Source: Paludibacterium denitrificans (GTDB lineage Bacteria; Pseudomonadota; Gammaproteobacteria; Burkholderiales; Chromobacteriaceae). Taken from it: 64,000 bases of DNA. The stretch spans positions 744,001-808,000 of the forward strand of contig NZ_WLYX01000001.1 of NCBI RefSeq assembly GCF_009707705.1, in the 5' to 3' direction. The translations under genes were made by a program, and so were the position numbers. The notes under the pieces were generated by a model. The model was not told the DNA's origin and did no database searches. It saw nothing but the letters and a program-made list of their open reading frames with translations. Positions 1 to 10,385 of the stretch are shown piece by piece (the stretch's first letter is position 1; the number at the start of each line of letters is the position of its first letter).

Positions 1-320
1 TCCACCGTTCGGCCAACCTCAGGCATCACGCCAATTATACGCGGCCCGTCCCCTGTACCGGAAATTCTCACAGGGCACGGGGACAGCCTTGTGCGCAGGC
101 TGTGGACAGGCACGGCAACGTGTTGATCACAAAATATTTTTATCTGGCTGGTTATTTTTTAGGCAAACACCGGGATTACTCACATGGCCAGTGAAAAGTC
201 ATGTGGAGCGTCTGTGGACAAGTTCGCCAATACCTTGATGCACAAACAAAAACCTTGCCTGCCCATTTTTTAAGCAGCCAGCCAAACCATGCCAAGCCGT
301 GCGCTACGCCGTCAATTCGC
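1..320. other. Intergenic region at left edge
   Basis: I see no gene in these 320 bases. The stretch holds one uptake-like 10-mer at 8-17 (minus orientation) and two DnaA-box-like words, TGTGGACAG at 101-109 and TGTGGACAA at 213-221, each one or two bases from the consensus. There is an AT-rich patch around 130-165. The run TTTTTTAAGC near 266-275 resembles the scars seen at expected GCCGGC sites elsewhere. It lies downstream of the minus-strand asparaginase gene, so it may also contain that gene's terminator, but I see no convincing hairpin with a T run. Confidence 0.5.
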
Positions 321-1301
321 TTAAGCAATCGGGGTGCTCAGCGCCGCACGTAACGCCTCGCCGCGCAGGCCGGATGACAACAGTACATGCAGCTTGGCCA
401 AGGCCGCTTCGGGCGTCATGTCGCCCCCGCTCACCGCACCAGCGGTGGCCAGCGGCTGACTGGCGGCATAGGCGCCAACCTGCACGGCACCATGCAAAAC
501 CTGACTGATATTCAGCACGGCACCGCCTGCCGCACTCAGGCTCCGTACGCCTTCCAGCAATACCGGATCGGCCGGTGCGTTGCCATTGCCATAGCTCATC
601 AGCACCGCGCCATGCAGATCACCAGCCTGCAACGCCTGACCAATACAGCGAGCACCGGCACCGGGCGTCAGGAAGAAACAACCGATATTGACAGATTCAT
701 CCAGCCGTTGCGGCCGGAATGGTTCGGCGGCCTGACGCCAATGCTGGCGTTGCCACTGCTCCGCGATACCGAATTCGGCCAACCTTGGCGCATTCGGCGT
801 GGCAAAACCGGCAAAGCTGGCGGCATCCAGCTTGCGCGCACGGCAACCGCGCAGCACCTGGCGGTTAAAGGCGATCACCACCTCGTGCAAATCCGCCTGT
901 TGTGCCACCGTCAGCGCGTCCGCCAGATTGCTCCAGCCATCCGAGCGCGGGTGTCCCAGCGGCAACTGGGCGCCGGTCAGGACCACCGGCTTGCCCAGCC
1001 CGCGCAGGGCAAAGGCCAGCACACTGGCGCTATAAGCGAGGGTATCCGTGCCATGGATGATGACAAAGCCGTCATACGCGGCGTAATGCGCACTGATGTC
1101 GTCGATCATCCGGTTCCAGTGCGCGGGCGTGATGGCTGCCGAATCAATCAGCTGTGGATATTCCAGCACGGTCATCTCGACGTCGGCAGGGGCCAGCCGT
1201 TGCAACGGTTTGGACAACAAACCCGGCTGCGGGGCCAACCCCTGCGGCGTAGCCGCCATGCCGATGGTTCCCCCGGTATACAGCACAAGCAGACGACACA
1301 T
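321..1301 (-). CDS. ansA: L-asparaginase (type I, cytoplasmic-like)
   Basis: Hydrolyses L-asparagine to aspartate and ammonia. The protein of about 326 residues opens with LVLYTGGTIG, which carries the first catalytic threonine loop, and has IIHGTDTLAYSA near residue 87, the second catalytic Thr-Asp loop of the asparaginase family. No signal peptide is seen, so a cytoplasmic type I enzyme is likely. I chose the ATG at 1301 (Met-Cys-Arg-Leu) because AAAGGA lies just upstream and homology begins there; an in-frame upstream ATG at 1379 would add unrelated residues. The gene ends in Pro-Ile-Ala-stop inside the word GCTTAAGC at 310-317. If that is a corrupted GCCGGC, the true protein ends a few residues later. 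The frame is otherwise clean. Confidence 0.9.
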   Translation of the reverse strand: MCRLLVLYTGGTIGMAATPQGLAPQPGLLSKPLQRLAPADVEMTVLEYPQLIDSAAITPAHWNRMIDDISAHYAAYDGFVIIHGTDTLAYSASVLAFALRGLGKPVVLTGAQLPLGHPRSDGWSNLADALTVAQQADLHEVVIAFNRQVLRGCRARKLDAASFAGFATPNAPRLAEFGIAEQWQRQHWRQAAEPFRPQRLDESVNIGCFFLTPGAGARCIGQALQAGDLHGAVLMSYGNGNAPADPVLLEGVRSLSAAGGAVLNISQVLHGAVQVGAYAASQPLATAGAVSGGDMTPEAALAKLHVLLSSGLRGEALRAALSTPIA

Positions 1302-1429
1302 AGCGCAATCCTTTAACCCATCACAATGCGCGGATACTACCGCAAGCCCGCCAGACCGACATCTGCGCCTCTCACTCAATCACCCGGCTTCAGCAAGCGC
1401 CTTTACACGTATCCGCCATCACCTTGGTG

Positions 1430-1460
1430 AACTTTTGTTTAACTTTTGTTTAACTTTGGT
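1430..1460. repeat. Tandem 11-bp repeat upstream of sulfatase gene
   Basis: Two perfect adjacent copies of AACTTTTGTTT (1430-1440 and 1441-1451) are followed by a degenerate third beginning AACTTTGGT. The block lies about 150 bases before the start of the next plus-strand gene and between divergent genes. It could be a regulator-binding array or part of a promoter. The function is not known. Confidence 0.5.
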
Positions 1461-1608
1461 AAACTCGCCCATTCGCCCGCTCAACGCGCAAGGCGGCCAT
1501 CACCGTGCGAGGCATCTGCAAAACTGCCGTTGCGTCTTGAGCCGATGCACAGCTCCGTTTCTCACCCAACACAACCTACGCTAGTCGGCATTTCGTGCCA
1601 TCACTGCA

Positions 1609-3687
1609 ATGAATAAAAACTTTTTTACGGCCCCAAGCCCGTCACGTAGCACGTCCATCAAGCCATCGTTCTATGCCTTGCAGGCCAGTTGGGGCATCAT
1701 CATTGCCGCTGCCATCATGTTTTTTGCCTTGCGTCTGGCCTTGATTGCTTTTTATGCCAAGCCACTGCCGTCGCTTGACGCGCTGGGTGAATGGCCCCAC
1801 GCCTTGCTTCTGGGCGCACGGTTCGACCTGAAAATTGGCGCTATCGTTGGCGCCTTGTTCAGCCTCGTCGGCTTGCTCGTTCGCCCTGGTGCCAGAAAAA
1901 TTTCAGCACCAGAAAACCCGCGCGCTACGTCTGGCACTCATCAGCGTGCTGTTTATTTTTTCGCTGATCGGCATCATCAACCTGTATTACTACGGGTTTT
2001 ATCAGTCGCCGATCAACGCCATTATTTTCGGGCTGTTTGAAGACGACACATCGGCCGTGCTGCATACCGTCTGGGATGATTACCCCTTCGTCACCCTGAT
2101 CGCCTGTATCAGTGTCGCGACCTATGTTTCCTACCGCGCCATTAACGCTCTCGCCACCCGGCAGTTTGCCCGGCACGCCTCCCGGCGCGGCATCTGGCTG
2201 GCCATCGCCTTACATATCGTCATCATGGCCGTGCTCATCCGTGGCTCGCTCGGGATTTTCCCGTTAAGAGAAATGGATATGGCCATCAGCACCAATCCTC
2301 TGGTCAATGCCTCCGTCCCCAACGGCATGACGGCGCTCTACATTGCCTACAGTGAACGAAAACAGCAGGCACTGGATGGTGATCCGGCGGTAACGCTGAA
2401 AAAGATGGGCTATCCGTCGGCACTGGCGGCGGCCAAAGCACTGGGCTTACCGGCTACAGAAGAAAATCAGGTGGAAAACGCGCTGTTTGCAAAAACCGCT
2501 GTCAATCCCCTGGCTGGCCAAGCATCCGCCGCATGTCGTGTTCTGCCAGATGGAAGGCTGGGGACAGCACCTGATGGATTATCAGTCGGCTAAAAACAAT
2601 GTGATGGGCGAACTGGCCAATCAGCTGGACAAGCTGGTCTGGTATAAAAACTTTACCTCGTCGCAATACGGCACACATCCCAGCCTCGAAAGCCTGATCC
2701 TCAACACGCCGATCACGCCGCTCACCCAATCGAGTTACGGCTTCAAGCCGTATGGCAGTTCCATCGCCGGCCGTTCAAACATAACGGCTACCATACGCTG
2801 TTTGTGACCTCCGGCTCGGGCATGTGGCGCAACCTGTCCAATCGCCTGCCGGTGCAAGGGTTTGATGAAGTGGCCGATCAAAACACCATCATCAAGGCCA
2901 ATCCGGCGGCCGGGCGCAGCCTGACCACCGGGGTGTTTATGATGGCTACATGTTCAGCTATGTCGAACAGCGGCTGAAAGCGGCAGAGGCCAAAGGGCAA
3001 AAACTGTTTGTCTATATACTCTCAACCACCGCCCATCCGCCCTACACCACGCCGCCGGACTACCACATTCTCCCGGTGGACTACAGCGTTTACCAAGGCA
3101 ACGTGAATAAAGACCGGCCTTACGCCGAAAGCATCCTGAAAAGCTATCAATACCAAACCGATGCGCTTGGCTGGTTTGTTCATCATGTCAGCGATGCCGA
3201 TTTTGGCTCCCGCACCATCATCGGCATGACCGGCGACCACAACACCCGGTCGTTCTATCACTACACCGGCACCGATGACATCCTGCACAATTACGGCGTG
3301 CCGCTGATGCTTTATGTGCCATCCGCCTATCAAGCAAACTGGCATGTCGACGCTTCGGTTTATGGCTCGCACCGGGATATTTTCCCCACTCTGATCAATC
3401 TGGCGCTATCCGATACCGCGTACTACCGCAGCGGCCAAAACCTGCTGGCGGCCAATGCCAGACAAAACGGCGTGGCGCTGTCGGTATACGACGTGGCCTT
3501 AACCGGGGACGGCGCCGTGCCGGACATTACGAAAAAACAGTTCATGAAAAAAACCGGCAAGGAATATGTTCCGTGCAAGGGTGCCGACTGCCCGGCTACG
3601 CTGGAATCGATGCGCCGCAAGGAACAGGCCTATGTTGGTCTGATGGACTGGTACATCCGCCAGCAGGCCAACCGGAAAAATCACTGA
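1609..3687 (+). CDS. Membrane sulfatase/alkaline-phosphatase-superfamily protein (LTA synthase or phosphoglycerol transferase type)
   Basis: The first third is hydrophobic with several predicted membrane segments (for example near residues 25-50 and 60-85). The remainder is a periplasmic sulfatase-fold domain. FVTSGSGMWR and MTGDHNTRS, the latter a typical metal-binding Asp-His motif, are recognisable. Such proteins transfer phosphoglycerol or phosphoethanolamine groups to envelope glycans; the exact substrate cannot be told. Three to four frame breaks interrupt the reading: near 1885; near 2510 (an extra C before CTGG); near 2768, where GCCGGCC fits GCCTGGCC with T lost (restoring Ile-Ala-Trp-Pro-Phe); and near 2937 (an extra T). 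Repaired, the protein is about 690 residues. A ribosome site before the ATG is not obvious. Confidence 0.75.
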
Positions 3688-3701
3688 GTCACTGGCGATT
3701 G

Positions 3702-3722
3702 CAGGGTGGCAGGCCCACCCTG
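3702..3722 (+). terminator. Hairpin after sulfatase gene
   Basis: An inverted repeat CAGGGTGG / CCACCCTG with a five-base loop starts 14 bases after the stop codon. No T run follows, so it is only a possible terminator or mRNA-stabilising stem. Confidence 0.4.
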
Positions 3723-3839
3723 TTGGCGCCGCCACTTCAATCTCCGGCCCTTCCAGCCTCAAGGCTACGCAGAGGGCTAAGCCGCACCGCAGTTGCCCGA
3801 AGCCGCCGGTGCGTGGTTCCTCCACACCGTCAACCAGAC

Positions 3840-3868
3840 TTGCCAAATTGGACAAAAACGGCTAAATT
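3840..3868 (+). promoter_or_regulatory. Probable sigma70 promoter of tRNA-Gly
   Basis: TTGCCA at 3840-3845 and TAAATT at 3863-3868 are separated by 17 bases, the ideal spacing, and lie 16 bases before the tRNA 5' end. Confidence 0.65.
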
Positions 3869-3883
3869 CGCACACTTCAATAG

Positions 3884-3957
3884 GCGGGTGTAGCTCAATG
3901 GTAGAGCAGAAGCTTCCCAAGCTTACGACGAGGGTTCGATTCCCTTCACCCGCTCCA
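3884..3957 (+). tRNA. tRNA-Gly (anticodon CCC)
   Basis: A complete cloverleaf is present. Acceptor GCGGGTG pairs with CACCCGC, the D arm is TAGCTCAATGG, the anticodon loop is TTCCCAA giving CCC, and the T arm is GGGTTCGATTCCC. The 3' CCA is encoded (3955-3957). The sequence resembles the E. coli glyU type. Confidence 0.93.
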
Positions 3958-4016
3958 GACCCTTTATCTTCACACTAGTCCAGCCTTCTTGCATGGCCCT
4001 CCCCGAGTAGATACAG

Positions 4017-6170
4017 ATGAAATGGAACTCTGGCCGGTTGTGGCTTCGCATTACCGTTTACGGACTGACCGCCGTGCTCGCGCTGGCGGTGTTGGTGCAA
4101 TCGCTGATCTTCTGGCAGTTTGACGAAACCCGCGTACGCACCGCCCTGACACACGCGCTGCAAGATACGCATCGTCAGATACAGATCGAAGGTCGTATTT
4201 CCCCCAGCCTGTTTCCCTCGCCGGGCATCGACATTGATCACATCATCATTACTGAGCCGGGCCAAACCACGCCATTCGCCCGTATCGAGCAGGCCAATGT
4301 CCACCGGCCTGGTGGCCGCTGTTTTTTGGCCGTAAAGAAGTCAAGGCTATCGGCTTGCATGGTGTCAGCGCCCATATCGAGCGCGACAGCGATGGCAGGC
4401 TGTCGATTGCCGACCTGTTTCAGCGCCGCCATCAACCCGGCATCACCATCCGCTTGGATACGGTTGCCATCCGGGAAGGCACCTTGATCGTCAATGATCA
4501 AGGCTCCAAAACCAGCACCCGGCTGGAAAGCATCAATCTGGATGCCGACAATCTGCGCGACAGCGCCAGCCTGTCGGCCGGAGCGCTGTTGGCCGACAAC
4601 AAACGGCCGGTACGTCTGGCGATCAACACCCCGCTCACCATTCAGGATGATCAGGTCGATTTGGAACAGCTGGAAGCCGTCGCGCTGTCCAATGTGCAAG
4701 GACTGGGCGAAAGCAAGCTGACGCTGAACGGACAGTTCAAACTCAATTTTGCCACGCTGCAAACCACCGGCCAGAACCTCGCCATCACCTTCCACAGCGA
4801 GCGCCCCAGCAGCGAAGTGCACCTGACCCTGCCGACGCTGAACGCCAGCTTCCGCGAAATCACCATGCCGTCCGGCAAGCTCAGCGCCAAACTGGTGTAC
4901 GCACACAGCGAGTATCAGCTGGATACCACGCTCGACAGCCTGAAGCTGGACCAAAGTGGTCTTTATGCTGATCGTCTCAAAGGCAATTTCAACTGGCTGG
5001 CTAAGCAAAACCCGTGTCAATGTCAAACTGAACTCGCCGTTGTCCATCATCGGCCTGAAACAACTGCACATGCAGCCGTTAACGCTGACCGCCGCCATCA
5101 GTACCCCGGCGCTGCCGCGCGGCACGCTGCAATCAAGCATGAGCGGCTCACTGGATGGCAACATCGACGAACCACGCTTCGATCTGCATGTAGCTAAGCC
5201 AGCTGGATGGCTCCAACCTGTCGGTAAATGTCACCCAGTTTGGCCTGATGCGGCCGCGCCACGAAGCAACCCTGTCAGTGGGCAAGCTGGACCTCAACCG
5301 CTATCTGCCGGAAGCCAAGGGCAACCCGGTGGCCATCTTCCAGGATACCAAGCCGCTGGCGCTGGACTGGCTGGATTTTTTTGATCTGACCGGCAAGGTA
5401 TCGGTTGGCGAACTGGCAGTGGGCCGGTTCCGTATCAACAATGTCAGCAGCGATGTGCGCATCAATCCACACGAACTGGAACTGGACCAGATGTCGGCGG
5501 ATATCTATGAAGGCCGCTTACAGGGGGATGCGCTGCTGTCACGCCGCGACACCCCGCACCTGCAACTGAAGCAGACGCTCAAAGGCATGAACATCCGCCC
5601 GCTACTGGTTGACCTGTTCAACTTCAATCGACTGGATGGCAAGGGCAACGGTCAGGTGGACGTCAATGCCGATGGCAAATCGTTTGCCGAATTGCGCAAC
5701 GCGCTGACCGGATCGGTACAGATGAGCCTGAACAAAGGGGCGCTGAACGGGATTGACTTGGTAGCCGCACTGAAAAACCTGCTTAGGCGGAACTGAAAGG
5801 CTGGAATGCCACCGCGCAGGACGGCCAGAAGACCACCTTCTCCACGCTATCGGCCAGCTTCCATCTGGATCAGGGCGTGGCGCGCAGCCGGGACATGAAA
5901 CTGGCCTCGCAACTGGTCAACGTCAACGGCAATGGCAAGCTGGATCTCAAGCAGAACATCATCGACTACACCATGGACGTGCAGGCCAACCCGCATGAGT
6001 TCAGCCGTTTCAAGGGTATCGATGTCCCGCTGAAGATTACCGGGCCGATCAACGCGCCGGTGTATGCGCTGGACTACAACGCCATGGTCAAAGGCAAGAA
6101 GACTGAAGGCGAAAAACAGCAGGCGCTCAAGCAGGAACTGAAGAAGCAGATCACCACCATCCTGCCGTAA
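4017..6170 (+). CDS. AsmA family protein
   Basis: A large envelope protein with a single N-terminal membrane anchor (about residues 10-32: VYGLTAVLALAVLV), followed by beta-rich repeats ending in an AsmA C-terminal domain (DYTMDVQANP..., LKITGPINAPVYALDY). AsmA-like proteins bridge inner and outer membranes and are linked to lipid transport; the exact role of this one is unknown. About 715 residues after repair. Breaks: 4307 (CACCGGCC for CACCTGGCC); 4991 and 5194 (GCTAAGC for GCCGGC, restoring Leu-Ala-Gly-Lys-Thr and Val-Ala-Gly-Gln-Leu); 5785 (GCTTAGGC for GCCGGC, restoring Leu-Pro-Ala-Glu-Leu). The start at 4017 gives the expected short cytoplasmic leader. It converges on the antiporter gene. 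Confidence 0.8.
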
Positions 6171-6181
6171 CCGGCAGACAG

Positions 6182-6212
6182 GGTTGGCCGAAACCGCATC
6201 CTTCGGCCAACC
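6182..6212. terminator. Inverted pair of uptake-like motifs between convergent genes
   Basis: GGTTGGCCGAA (6182-6192) and its reverse complement TTCGGCCAACC (6202-6212) form an 11-bp stem with a nine-base loop. The pair sits 12 bases after the AsmA stop and 18 bases from the end of the minus-strand antiporter gene, so it can serve both strands. No long T run follows on the plus strand. Neisseria DUS pairs occupy the same kind of position. Confidence 0.6.
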
Positions 6213-6229
6213 TTGGCTGGATGTCTTGA

Positions 6230-8202
6230 TCAGCCTTCCAGAATACGGGCCTCGGCCTGCGCCAGCTGGTCGGGCGCACCCAGCGCCACCAGCACATCCC
6301 CTTCCTCAACGATAAAATCGGCGTCCAGATCCACCCTGCTTACTACGGTGCCGACGTACGGCCTTGACCTCTACCCCAAGGTCCTCCAGCTTGAGTTCGC
6401 CTAGCGTACGGCCAATCGACGCCGCACCGGAGCAGACCTGAATGCTCCACAAACGCAGCTGTTGCGCCTCGTCCAGCCCATCGCCATTATCACTGACGCC
6501 ACGGAAGAAGCCGCGGAACAGGTTGTAACGGTGCTCACGCACGGTACGAATGCGCCGCAAGACGCGGTTGAGGGGCACACCCAGCACCATCAGCGCCTGC
6601 GACGCCAGCATCAGGCTGCCTTCCATCACATCGGCCACCACCTCGTCGGCACCGGCCTGACGCAGGGTCTGCATATCGACATCATCAAGGGTGCGCACGA
6701 TCACCGGCAGGGTCTCGCTTACCTGACGCACCGCATGCAGAATCCGTAGCGCCATGTGGGTATCGGTAAAGGTGATCACCACCGCCTTGGCGCGTTGCAA
6801 GTAGGCGGCCAGCAACACCTCCTTTTTTTAAGCATCGCCAAACATCACCGGGTCGCCCGCCTCACCTGCCTTATGCACCCGCTCCGGGTCCATATCCGTG
6901 GCAAACACCGAGATGCCTTCGGTTTCCAGCAGGCGAGCCAGCGCCTGACCACTGCGGCCATAGCCGCAAATCAGCACGTGATCGCTCTTGGCCATGCTTT
7001 CCACCAGCATCTGGTGCAAATCCACCGCCTGCATCATCCAGTCCTGCTTGATCAGCTTGCGGGTAATTTTTTCCCCGTGGATGATGAGGAACGGCGCCAG
7101 CAGCATGGACAGCAAAATCGCCGCAATTGCCGCCTGCAGCGTGGCGGCGCTGATCAAACCGAGCGAACCGGACAGCGCCAGCAGGACAAAACCAAATTCC
7201 CCGCCCTGTGCCAGCGCCAGCGCGCCACGCATCGAATCATGCGGCTTATGACCAAAGGCCCGCCCCAGCCCAAACACAATCGCCAGTTTCACCGGCACCA
7301 ACAGCGCCAGCATCAGCAGGACATCGCCAAAACGCTCGTACAGCACCGACAGCTCTACACGCATGCCGACGGTAATGAAGAAGAAGCCGAGCAGGATATC
7401 GCGGAACGGCTTGATATCCTCTTCCACCTGATAACGGTATTCGGTTTCGGAAATCAGCATCGCTCGGCAACAAACGCCCCCAGCGCCAGCGACAGGCCCG
7501 ACAGCTCGGTCAGCCACGCCACCCCCAAGGTGACCAGCAGCACATTGATCATGAACAACTCACCGGAGCGCTGCCGTGCCACCAAGGTGAACCATGGCCG
7601 CATCAGACGTTGGCCGAAAAACAACAGCAACGCCATCACCACCACCACCTTGAGCGCCGCCAGCCCCGTGTCGAGCCACAGGCTCTCGCTACCGCCCGCA
7701 AAAGTTTAAGCAACAGGATCAGCAGCGGCACCACCGCGATGTCCTGAAACAGCAACACGCCAATGGCCAACTGGCCGTGTGGCTGGTTCAGCTCCAGCCG
7801 TTCAGTGAGCAATTTGCTGACAATCGCCGTGGAAGACATCGCCAAGGCGCCCCCCACCGCGAACCCGGCCGGGTACTGCCAGTCAGATATCCAATGGCGC
7901 CGGTAATCAGCAGCAAGGTCGCCACCACTTGTGCCAGCCCCACGCCAAACACCAGCTGGCGCATGGCGCGCAATTTGGACAGCGAGAACTCCAGACCAAT
8001 CGAGAACATCATGAACACGATGCCGATCTCGCCCAGAAACTGCGTTTGCGGCCCTTGCGGTACCAGTTGCAACACGCCGGGGTTTGGCAATGAACCCCAC
8101 CACCAGATAGCCCAGCATGGCAGGTACTTTCAGGCGGCGGCACAAGGTCACCGCCAACACGGCGGCCAACAGGACAAAAACGATGGGGGCTAATGAATGC
8201 AT
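6230..8202 (-). CDS. Monovalent cation:proton antiporter-2 family protein (KefB/KefC-like)
   Basis: An N-terminal CPA2 sodium/proton exchanger domain of many membrane segments (MHSLAPIVFVLL..., GALAMSSTAIVSKLL) precedes a cytoplasmic Rossmann domain with GYGRSGQALARLLE (TrkA-N, nucleotide binding) and a TrkA-C-like tail ending ARILEG. It probably exports potassium in exchange for protons. About 655 residues. Breaks: 8080 (extra A), about 7885, 7707 (GCTTAAAC for GCCGGCAAC), 7484 (GCCGAGCG for GCCGGC, restoring Phe-Val-Ala-Gly-Met-Leu), 6830 (GCTTAAAAAAAGG for GCCGGCAAAAAGG, restoring Gly-Asp-Ala-Gly-Lys-Lys), about 6345. I cannot separate KefB, KefC and other CPA2 members. No kefG-type ancillary gene lies adjacent. 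Confidence 0.8.
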
Positions 8203-8304
8203 GAATCCAGACGAGTCCCGTGATCAGGTCAAACTGTTATCGATAAGCAAAAGATACACCAGGCTGTGAGCCAGCCGATTATAACCTTGATATACTTTTA
8301 CCCT

Positions 8305-9280
8305 ATGGAAAAGCCACTACAGCAAAAACGACTGCAATTAGCGCAAGAAGTTCTGGATACCGAAGCGCATGCCATCCTCGCCTTGTCCCGCACACTGGGT
8401 GCCGACTTCACGGCAGCCGTGGATGCGATACTCGCCTGCAGCGGGCGGGTAGTGGTGACTGGCATCGGCAAATCCGGACACGTTGGCCGAAAACTGGCCG
8501 CCACGCTGGCCAGCACCGGCTCGCCCGCCTTCTTCATGCACCCGGCAGAAGCGGCGCATGGCGACTTGGGCATGATCACCCACAGCGATGTCTTGCTGGC
8601 GCTGTCCAACTCGGGCGAAAGCGAAGAAATCATCGCCCTGCTGCTCGGCGCTCAAGCGCAAGGGCATCACCATCATCGCCATGACCGGCCTCGACGCTGG
8701 CCCGCGAAGCGGACATTCATCTGAATGCGCATGTGGACAAGGAAGCCTGCCCGCTGGGTCTGGCCCCCACCTCCAGCACCACCGCCGCACTGGCGCTGGG
8801 CGATGCACTGGCCGTGGTACTGCTCGATGCCCGCCACTTCGACAAGGAAGACTTTGCCCTGTCGCACCCAGGGCGGCAGTCTGGGGCGCCGGTTACTGGT
8901 ACATGTGCGCGATGTCATGCATCACGGCGACGAACTGCCGCGCGTCGCACCGGGCACGCCGCTGAAAGACGCGCTGATGGAAATGTCGCGCCAACGTCTG
9001 GGCCTGGTGGTAGTGGTCGATGCCGACGCACAAATCCACGGCATCTATACCGATGGCGACTTGCGCCGCACGCTCGAGCGTTCGGCCAACCTGTACGATC
9101 TGACCATCGACGAGGTAATGAGCCGCCAGCCGCGTACCATCCATCAAGACAAACTGGCAACCGAAGCGGTGCGCCTGATGGAACAACACCAGATCACCGC
9201 CATTCTGGCGACCGACGACGCTGGCTAAGCTGGCTGGCGTGGTTCACATGCACGACCTGCTCAAGGCGGGCGTGGTGTAA
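8305..9280 (+). CDS. kdsD: D-arabinose 5-phosphate isomerase (KdsD/KpsF)
   Basis: Converts ribulose 5-phosphate to arabinose 5-phosphate, the first step of Kdo synthesis for lipopolysaccharide. The N-terminal SIS domain contains GRVVVTGIGKSGHVGRK and FFMHPAEAAHGDLG; two C-terminal CBS domains follow (LGLVVVVDADAQIHGIYTDGDLRR). About 325 residues. Breaks: 8647 (GCTCGGC for GCCGGC, restoring Leu-Pro-Ala-Leu-Lys); about 8690, where roughly eight bases seem missing after Met-Thr-Gly; 8868 (extra G, restoring HPGGSLGRR); 9222 (GCTGGCTAAG for GCCGGCAAG). First gene of the kds-lpt operon, eight bases before kdsC. Confidence 0.88.
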
Positions 9281-9288
9281 GGACAACT

Positions 9289-9816
9289 ATGCAAACGCTC
9301 AACGAACTGGCTCGCAATATCCGCCTGCTGATCATGGATGTGGACGGCGTGCTCACCGACGGCCGCATTTACTACAATGCGCAAGGTGAAGAGAGCAAAT
9401 CCTTTTACGTGCAAGACGGGCTGGGGCTGAAACTGCTGCAGACCACCGATATCAAACTGGCCATCATCTCCGGCCGTGCCGACCGCTGTGTCGAACACCG
9501 CGCCAGCGCCTTGGGCATCGACTACTACTATTGCTTAAGCGTACGCGACAAAAAAGTGGCGCTGGATGAACTGTTGGCCGAAACCGGCCTCACCGCCAAA
9601 CAATGCGCCTTCATCGGTGACGACCTGATCGACCTGCCGATCCTGCGCCGTGTCGGCCTCGCCGTAACCGTACCGGATGCCTCGGCACTGGTGCGTCAAC
9701 ATTCGCATTACGTCACCGGCAGCCCGGGCGGGCACGGCGCCGTACGCGAAGTGGCCGAACTGATCATGCAGGCGCAAGGCACCTTTGATGCCATCATCGC
9801 CGGGTTTTTAGCATGA
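9289..9816 (+). CDS. kdsC: 3-deoxy-D-manno-octulosonate 8-phosphate phosphatase
   Basis: A HAD-superfamily phosphatase of about 175 residues. It contains MDVDGVLTDG near residue 14 (the nucleophile Asp motif), IISGRADRCV, and IGDDLIDLP (the metal-binding acidic motif). It releases phosphate from Kdo 8-phosphate. The frame is open, but at 9534-9542 it reads Tyr-Cys-Leu-Ser-Val through TGCTTAAGC. The family normally has a glycine here, and GCCGGC would give Tyr-Ala-Gly-Val, so a three-base in-frame error is likely. The stop overlaps the lptC start (ATGA). Confidence 0.92.
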   Translation: MQTLNELARNIRLLIMDVDGVLTDGRIYYNAQGEESKSFYVQDGLGLKLLQTTDIKLAIISGRADRCVEHRASALGIDYYYCLSVRDKKVALDELLAETGLTAKQCAFIGDDLIDLPILRRVGLAVTVPDASALVRQHSHYVTGSPGGHGAVREVAELIMQAQGTFDAIIAGFLA

Positions 9817-10385
9817 TCACCAGCCTGATGCGTTCCCACCGGGTGTTCCCGGTACTGCTGATCGGCCTGACCGCGCTGCTGACGCTGTGGCTCGACCAGA
9901 TTTCGCGCTGGGAACCCAATAAGCGCGAACTGGACCCGAACAAGCCGGAGTTCGTGGCAGAAAACTTCACTGCCACCCGCTTTAGCCCGGAAGGTAGCTT
10001 GCAGGACCGGCTGGTCGCCAGCCGCATGTGGCAATACCCCGGCAAAGCCGATGTCTACTTCGACCAGCCGGATATGCGCGTCTACCAGCAAGGCATACTG
10101 CAATATCAGGCCGTGGGCGATAGTGGCCGCTACAACAATAAAACCAAACAGGCGTTTTTTGACCGCAAGGTCACCCTGATCCGCCCTGCCTCTGCCCGGG
10201 GACCGGAAACCCGGGTACTGACCAGTGCCATGCATGTTGACACCCAGCAACGCATCGCCAAGTCACAAGCACCCACCACGATTCACTATGGCAAGTCGGT
10301 GGCCAACTCCGTCGGCTTTGTCTACGAACAGCAAGCCGGGCAACTGAACCTGCTGTCACACGCAAAGGTTATTTATGAACCGTAA
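9813..10385 (+). CDS. lptC: LPS export ABC transporter periplasmic protein LptC
   Basis: A bitopic inner-membrane protein of 190 residues with one N-terminal membrane segment (VFPVLLIGLTALLTLWL) and a periplasmic beta-jellyroll domain (FTATRFSPEGSLQDRLVASRMWQYPG...). It passes LPS from LptBFG to LptA. Identification rests on size, topology and its place between kdsC and lptA. The frame is clean and overlaps both neighbours (ATGA at 9813, lptA ATG at 10375), implying translational coupling. Confidence 0.9.
   Translation: MITSLMRSHRVFPVLLIGLTALLTLWLDQISRWEPNKRELDPNKPEFVAENFTATRFSPEGSLQDRLVASRMWQYPGKADVYFDQPDMRVYQQGILQYQAVGDSGRYNNKTKQAFFDRKVTLIRPASARGPETRVLTSAMHVDTQQRIAKSQAPTTIHYGKSVANSVGFVYEQQAGQLNLLSHAKVIYEP

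Noticed and set aside
1-320. The left edge as a replication origin.
   Set aside because: Only two imperfect boxes, and no dnaA, gidA, parA or AT-rich unwinding repeats in view.
387-1316. Long open frames opposite or out of phase with real genes (for example opposite ansA and opposite kefB/C).
   Set aside because: They arise from the GC-rich codon pattern of the true genes and encode low-complexity Arg/Gln/His-rich products without known domains.
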